The translations under genes were made by a program, and so were the position numbers. From Hyphomicrobiales bacterium (lineage in GTDB: Bacteria; Pseudomonadota; Alphaproteobacteria; Rhizobiales; Aestuariivirgaceae), in assembly GCA_027051995.1 (NCBI GenBank), contig JALUFY010000297.1:1-9578 (forward strand): a stretch of DNA of 9,578 nucleotides. Reading direction: 5' to 3'. The notes beneath the pieces were generated by a model that was given only the letters and a program-made list of their open reading frames with translations, made no database searches and had not been told where the DNA came from. This document shows, piece after piece, positions 6,498 to 9,578 of the stretch; within the stretch, counting starts at the first letter, position 1, and each line of letters begins with the position of its first letter.

Positions 6498-6794
6498 ATG
6501 AGCAGCAATCCCTTCCTGTGGCTGATTCTCACCGCCCTGGACATCTATTTCTGGATCATCATCATCTGGGTGGTGGCCAGCTGGCTGATCGCCTTCAACG
6601 TCGTCAATCCGCACAACCAGTTCGTCCATCAGGTGCTCTATGGCCTCTCGCGCCTCGTCGAGCCCGTGCTGGGGCGCATCCGCCGCTTCCTGCCCGATCT
6701 GGGCGGGCTCGATCTTTCGCCCATGATCGCCCTTCTGGGCATCATCTTCCTGCAACGGCTCATCATCTGGGCCTATGTCAACTACATCGCCTGA
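6498..6794 (+). CDS. yggT: YggT-family integral membrane protein
   Basis: YggT/YlmG proteins are small inner-membrane proteins. Family members have been linked to osmotic tolerance, division-associated clusters and, in chloroplasts, cytochrome assembly; the molecular role in bacteria is unsettled. The 98-residue product has two hydrophobic segments, about 6-33 (LWLILTALDIYFWIIIIWVV) and about 73-95 (LSPMIALLGIIFLQRLIIWA). Between them is the family signature of a Pro/Arg-containing amphipathic stretch, EPVLGRIRRFLPDLGGLDLSP. This start is chosen because the homologous region begins here. GGAG lies 10 nt upstream, with AAGG only 3 nt away as a poorer alternative. The in-frame upstream extension to 6345 runs into the tRNA promoter and is implausible. 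It is the first gene of a probable operon; the DUF167 gene follows after 20 bp. Confidence 0.93.
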   Translation: MSSNPFLWLILTALDIYFWIIIIWVVASWLIAFNVVNPHNQFVHQVLYGLSRLVEPVLGRIRRFLPDLGGLDLSPMIALLGIIFLQRLIIWAYVNYIA

Positions 6795-6814
6795 AACAGG
6801 GGGACACATCACCC

Positions 6815-7156
6815 ATGCGCGGCAAACCCTGGGAGATCGTCAAGGAACACCTCATGGTGCATGTGCGCCTGACGCCGAACGCCCGCAAGAACGGCATCGG
6901 CGGCATCTACACCGGCGCGGACGGCGCGCCCGCCCTCGGGCTCTATGTCTCAGTGCCGCCGGAGAAGGGCAAGGCCAACAAGGCCGCCATCGCCATTCTG
7001 TCCAAGGCGCTGAAGGTGCCGAAATCGGCCATTTCCGTGGCCATCGGCGAGACATCGCGCACCAAGGTCTTCAAGATCCCTCCGCCCTTCGAGCATGCGC
7101 TGGAGCGTCTGGAGGACATCGTGCGCAAATATGAAGACAAGGACGCGGAACAATGA
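6815..7156 (+). CDS. yggU: DUF167 (YggU-family) protein
   Basis: This is a small cytoplasmic protein of the conserved YggU/DUF167 family, whose biochemical role is unknown. Of 113 residues, about 14-90 carry the family core: an early strand [16 protein letters not shown], then [26 protein letters not shown], then a strand-turn-strand with [19 protein letters not shown]. The N-terminal MRGKPWEIV and a charged C-terminal helix flank it. The start at 6815 has AGGGGGA 10 nt upstream. The in-frame ATG at 6854 has a better spaced AAGGA (7 nt) but would begin exactly at the first conserved strand, leaving no leader residues, so I prefer 6815 and rate the choice about 70:30. It lies between yggT and folD and overlaps folD by 4 bp (ATGA), which implies coupled translation. 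Confidence 0.92.
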   Translation: MRGKPWEIVKEHLMVHVRLTPNARKNGIGGIYTGADGAPALGLYVSVPPEKGKANKAAIAILSKALKVPKSAISVAIGETSRTKVFKIPPPFEHALERLEDIVRKYEDKDAEQ

Positions 7157-8052
7157 GCGCGCAAATCATCGACGGCAAGGCGCTGGCCGCCCGTGTGCTG
7201 GACAAGGTTTCCGAAGCCGTGGAAGAGCTCAAGCGCAAGCACGGCCTCACACCCGGCCTGGCCGTGGTGCTGGTGGGCGATGATCCCGCCTCGCGCGTCT
7301 ATGTGCGCGCCAAGGGCAGGCGCACCACGGAAGCGGGCATGAAATCGCTGGAATACCTTATGCCCGCAGACGCCACGGAGGACGAGCTGCTGGCCCGCGT
7401 GCGCGCACTCAATGAAAACCCGGACGTGCACGGTATTCTCGTGCAGCTGCCCCTGCCCGGGCACATTGATACGGAGAAGGTCATCAACGCCATCGCCCCG
7501 GACAAGGACGTGGACGGCTTTCACGTCATCAACGCCGGGCGGCTCATGACCGGCCAGAAGGCCCTCGTGCCCTGCACGCCGCGCGGCTGCGTGCTGCTGG
7601 CCAGACAGGCCCGGGATGACCTCACCGGCCTGGAGGCCGTCATCATCGGCCGCTCCAACATCGTCGGAAAGCCGCTGGGCCAGCTTCTGCTGAACGAGAA
7701 CTGCACCGTCACCATCGCCCATTCGCGCACCCGCGATCTGCCGGACGTGGCGCGCCGCGCCGATATCCTAGTGGCCGCCGTGGGCCGCCCGCGAATGGTC
7801 AAGGCGGACTGGATCAAGCCCGGCGCGACGGTGATCGACGTGGGCATCAACCGCATCCCGGCGGAGGAAGAAGGCAAGACCCGCCTTGTTGGCGATGTGG
7901 ACTTCGCCGGAGCCGCAGAGGTGGCCGGAGCCATCACCCCGGTGCCCGGCGGCGTCGGCCCCATGACCATCGCCATGCTGCTGCGCAACGCCGTTGAGGC
8001 CGCCTGCATGCAAAACAGCCTGCCCCTGCCCAAGGCGCTGGCGGACATCTGA
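7153..8052 (+). CDS. folD: Bifunctional methylenetetrahydrofolate dehydrogenase / methenyltetrahydrofolate cyclohydrolase
   Basis: FolD converts 5,10-methylene-THF to 5,10-methenyl-THF with NADP+, then hydrolyses it to 10-formyl-THF, the one-carbon donor for purines and initiator tRNA. The 299 residues cover the family's full length. Active-site landmarks are present: Y50 and catalytic K54 in SRVYVRAK, Q98 in GILVQLPLP, and D121 in DKDVDGFH. The Rossmann NADP site is seen in [11 protein letters not shown] (165-174), followed by DVGINR and the signature [12 protein letters not shown] (261-272). AAGGA lies 9 nt before the ATG, which overlaps the DUF167 stop. It is the last gene of the yggT cluster. 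No strong terminator follows: a 4-bp hairpin (8095-8106) and a run of six T (8116-8121) are 9 bases apart. Nothing unusual in the protein. Confidence 0.98.
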   Translation: MSAQIIDGKALAARVLDKVSEAVEELKRKHGLTPGLAVVLVGDDPASRVYVRAKGRRTTEAGMKSLEYLMPADATEDELLARVRALNENPDVHGILVQLPLPGHIDTEKVINAIAPDKDVDGFHVINAGRLMTGQKALVPCTPRGCVLLARQARDDLTGLEAVIIGRSNIVGKPLGQLLLNENCTVTIAHSRTRDLPDVARRADILVAAVGRPRMVKADWIKPGATVIDVGINRIPAEEEGKTRLVGDVDFAGAAEVAGAITPVPGGVGPMTIAMLLRNAVEAACMQNSLPLPKALADI

Positions 8053-8198
8053 GACGCGGGCGCGATTCCGAATCATGCGCCGCTCTCTTGACAAGCACGG
8101 CAGTGCCCGGGGAAATTTTTTCCGTGACCTGCGATATGAAGAAAATACGGGAACCTGCCCTTTTCTGATAAATTCAGGGGGCGTTTCAGCTCATCCTC

Positions 8199-8352
8199 TC
8201 ACACGTCGTTCCCGCGAAAGCGGGAACCCAAGTGTGAATCTCCGAATGTCGTGGACAACAAGACCGAATCTCCTGTTGCGCATCATTGTTTCAGCCGCCA
8301 TTTCCATGCAAGCCGGAAGTCACACTTGGATCTCCGCCTTCGGGGAGATGAC
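8199..8352. repeat. REP/MITE-like element: two inverted hairpins with 33-bp terminal arms
   Basis: The 33-bp arms at 8205-8237 and 8320-8352 are inverted copies matching at 25 of 33 positions; the inner ends (CCAAGTGTGA) are identical. Each arm folds alone. On the left TTCCCGC-GAAA-GCGGGAA (8209-8226) forms 7 bp; on the right ATCTCC/GGAGAT (8330-8349) forms 6 bp. Differences between arms occur in paired positions and keep the stems intact. TCACAC at 8199-8204 adds an outer stem to the left hairpin. The left hairpin resembles the dispersed TTCCCGCGAAAGCGGGAA palindromes known in many proteobacteria. There is no transposase, and no clear target duplication. Confidence 0.65.
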
Positions 8353-8380
8353 AAAGTCCGGTGACAACAGGAGAATACAT

Positions 8381-8404
8381 ATGAACCGCTGGAAAATGCC
8401 GTAA
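8381..8404 (+). CDS. Seven-codon ORF with ideal Shine-Dalgarno (possible leader peptide or decayed gene start)
   Basis: AGGAG at 8369-8373 stands 7 nt before ATG at 8381, which opens the reading frame MNRWKMP and stops at TAA (8402-8404). The ribosome site is better than that of most real genes here. However, no gene follows on this strand, so it is not an obvious attenuator leader. It may be the surviving start of a deleted gene, a tiny peptide gene, or chance. The SD is complementary over 10 bases to 8269-8278. Low confidence that it is translated for a purpose. Confidence 0.2.
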   Translation: MNRWKMP

Positions 8405-8486
8405 CAATCCATCTTCCATCAGGTTTTCTGCTGCAAAGACATTTTCCGGTGCTGGCAGGCTCCGCGAAACCCCTGATATGACCAGC

Positions 8487-9362
8487 CTAGCGCGTCGGCA
8501 CGGGCTCGCCGCCGCGATAGTCATAGAAGCCCCGGCCCGTCTTGCGGCCCAGCCAGCCGGCCTCGACGTATTTCACCAGCAGCGGGCAGGGGCGGTATTT
8601 GGAATCCGCCAGGCCTTCGTAGAGCACCTGCATGACGGACAGACAGGTATCCAGGCCGATGAAGTCGGCCAGCTCCAGCGGCCCCATGGGATGATGCGCC
8701 CCCAGCTTCATGGCCGTGTCGATGGCCTCCACGTTGCCCACGCCCTCATAGAGCGTATAGACCGCCTCGTTGATCATCGGCAAAAGGATGCGGTTGACGA
8801 TGAAGGCCGGGAAATCCTCCGCGACGGACGTGGTCTTGCCCAGCGAATCGGCGAAGGCCTTGATCGTCTGGAAGGTCTCCTCGTCCGTGGCGATGCCGCG
8901 AATCAGCTCCACCAGCTCCATCAGCGGCACCGGGTTCATGAAATGCACGCCCATGAACTTTTCCGGCCTGTCCGTGGCCGCCGCCAGCCGGGTTATGGAC
9001 AATGACGAGGTATTGGTGCCGATCAGCGCGCCGGGCTTCAGATGCGGGCAGAGCGCGGTGAAAATGCTCCGCTTGACGTCCTCGTCCTCCGCCGCCGCCT
9101 CGATCACCAGATCGCAATCGGAGAAATCGGCCATGTCCTCCACCGGGCGGATGCGCTCCAGCGCCGCGATGCGCTCGTCCTCGGTGATGATCTCCTTCTT
9201 CACCTGACGGGCCATGTTGCCGTTGATGGTCGCCAGGGCGTTTTTCAGGCTCTCCGCCGAGATGTCGTAAATCAGAACGTCATATCCCGACAGCGCGCAG
9301 ACATGGGCGATGCCGTTGCCCATCTGGCCCGCGCCGATAATGCCAACCTTGCGAATGTCCAT
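8487..9362 (-). CDS. hbd: 3-hydroxybutyryl-CoA (3-hydroxyacyl-CoA) dehydrogenase
   Basis: This cytosolic enzyme oxidises (S)-3-hydroxyacyl-CoA to 3-ketoacyl-CoA with NAD(P), or runs in reverse, in short-chain fatty-acid and butyrate-type metabolism. The 291 residues match single-domain Hbd/PaaH proteins. The Rossmann dinucleotide site is VGIIGAGQMGNGIAH (6-20). Catalytic positions, aligned by spacing with the human enzyme, are S119 (NTSSLSI), H140 and N143 (VHFMNPVPLMELVE), E152, and N190 (FIVNRIL). The helical C-terminal domain contains MKLGAHHPMGPLELADFIGLD and ends with GWLGRKTGRGFYDY. The start at 9362 is chosen because the nucleotide fold begins there and AGGG lies 9 nt upstream. An in-frame ATG at 9443 would add 27 unrelated residues. 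It lies 110 bp after etfA on the same strand, an arrangement common in alphaproteobacteria. Chain-length preference cannot be read from sequence. Confidence 0.96.
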   Translation of the reverse strand: MDIRKVGIIGAGQMGNGIAHVCALSGYDVLIYDISAESLKNALATINGNMARQVKKEIITEDERIAALERIRPVEDMADFSDCDLVIEAAAEDEDVKRSIFTALCPHLKPGALIGTNTSSLSITRLAAATDRPEKFMGVHFMNPVPLMELVELIRGIATDEETFQTIKAFADSLGKTTSVAEDFPAFIVNRILLPMINEAVYTLYEGVGNVEAIDTAMKLGAHHPMGPLELADFIGLDTCLSVMQVLYEGLADSKYRPCPLLVKYVEAGWLGRKTGRGFYDYRGGEPVPTR

Positions 9363-9406
9363 GACGGAAAGCCCTGTGCTGTTTTTGTGCGATACCCTGA
9401 ATGACA

Positions 9407-9435
9407 AGTCTATATCGCCCGCGCCCGGGCGGCAA
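9407..9435 (-). promoter_or_regulatory. Candidate promoter of hbd in the etfA–hbd gap
   Basis: On the minus strand, TTGCCG (9435-9430) and TAGACT (9412-9407) are 17 bp apart, the same form as the efflux promoter. The sequence also reads TATAGA two bases earlier. A 7-bp hairpin following the etfA stop (9462-9468 with 9435-9441) touches the -35. The gene could therefore be transcribed separately from etfA. Confidence 0.4.
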
Positions 9436-9472
9436 GGCGGCAATGTTTCATGGGCCAGGCCGCCGCCTCCGC

Positions 9473-9578
9473 TCAGGAGCCTTGCGCATCCAGCGCCGCT
9501 TCCAGCTCCGGCAGCGCCTGGAAGAGATCGGCCACCAGCCCGTAGGTGGCCACCTGGAAGATGGGTGCTTCCTCGTCC
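9473..9578 (-). CDS. etfA: Electron transfer flavoprotein alpha subunit, C-terminal end only
   Basis: Thirty-four codons and a TGA stop are visible; the rest lies beyond the right edge of the window. The residues DEEAPIFQVATYGLVADLFQ and then ALPELEAAL match the conserved C-terminus of EtfA, where the segment IFxVAxYGLVxDLF closes the FAD-binding domain. EtfA pairs with EtfB to carry electrons from acyl-CoA dehydrogenases to ETF-ubiquinone oxidoreductase. It lies just upstream of the hydroxyacyl-CoA dehydrogenase gene on the same strand, consistent with a shared role in acyl-CoA oxidation. In relatives etfB usually precedes it, outside this window. Confidence 0.9.
   Translation of the reverse strand, partial: DEEAPIFQVATYGLVADLFQALPELEAALDAQGS

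Larger units (their letters stand above)
8053..8486. other. 434-bp intergenic region between convergent folD and hbd
   Basis: No protein gene of convincing length lies here. The stretch is visibly richer in A and T than its neighbours. It holds a perfect but unpartnered TTGACA (8088-8093) with no acceptable -10 at 16-18 bp, and a T6 run at 8116-8121 that may help end folD transcripts. It also contains the paired-hairpin repeat at 8199-8352 and the seven-codon ORF at 8381-8404. From 8405 to 8486 I see nothing recognisable, and no T-tract terminator for the minus-strand dehydrogenase gene. Confidence 0.7.

Noticed and set aside
8088..8121. Perfect TTGACA at 8088-8093 as a promoter
   Set aside because: No acceptable -10 occurs at 16-18 bp; the best candidates are GGAAAT at 17 bp or AAATTT at 19 bp. 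No gene follows within a sensible distance.
8199..8352. CRISPR array
   Set aside because: Only two repeat units are present, in inverted rather than direct orientation, with no regular spacers and no cas genes.
8291..8524. A 77-codon minus-strand frame after the dehydrogenase gene
   Set aside because: It runs from the end of the dehydrogenase gene, in another frame, into the REP-like repeat, with no homology or ribosome site that I can recognise.
9363..9443. N-terminal extension of the hydroxyacyl-CoA dehydrogenase by 27 residues
   Set aside because: The Rossmann fold begins immediately after the ATG at 9362, and the extension overlaps the promoter-like elements.

Overview
The window looks like ordinary chromosome from a GC-rich alphaproteobacterium. 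The evidence is the pairing of purK with rpsU, a yggT–DUF167–folD cluster, an etfA–3-hydroxybutyryl-CoA dehydrogenase pair, strong G/C bias at third codon positions, and promoter-like elements with 17-bp spacing. I cannot name a genus. No phage, transposase, CRISPR array or defence gene is visible.

Layout, left to right. (1) 1-1074, plus: purK, with its 5' end outside the window. (2) 1075-1252: a 178-bp gap rich in inverted repeats, including two overlapping hairpins that exclude each other. (3) 1253-1483, plus: rpsU with a GTG start, then a canonical intrinsic terminator. (4) 6086 to 1597, minus: a two-gene RND efflux operon, membrane-fusion protein then inner-membrane permease, joined by an ATGA overlap. 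A good sigma-70-like promoter precedes it, and a 24-bp imperfect dyad overlaps the -10 in the manner of a repressor operator. No regulator or outer-membrane channel gene is in the window. (5) 6342 to 6267, minus: tRNA-Ala(CGC) with its own promoter. (6) 6498-8052, plus: yggT, a DUF167 gene and folD, closely packed and probably one operon. (7) 8053-8486: a 434-bp gap with a REP/MITE-like pair of inverted hairpins and a seven-codon ORF with an ideal Shine-Dalgarno. (8) 9578 to 8487, minus: the end of etfA, then a 3-hydroxyacyl-CoA dehydrogenase gene.

How the genes relate: purK (purine synthesis) and folD (one-carbon folate supply, which feeds purine synthesis) are metabolically linked but far apart here. 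EtfA and the dehydrogenase belong to acyl-CoA/beta-oxidation metabolism, where ETF takes electrons from acyl-CoA dehydrogenases. The efflux operon is the only accessory-looking unit, and its substrate cannot be read from sequence.

I found no convincing new multi-gene system. The signals most worth a second look are non-coding: the switch-like leader before rpsU, the operator dyad at the efflux promoter, and the paired-hairpin repeat with compensated stems after folD.
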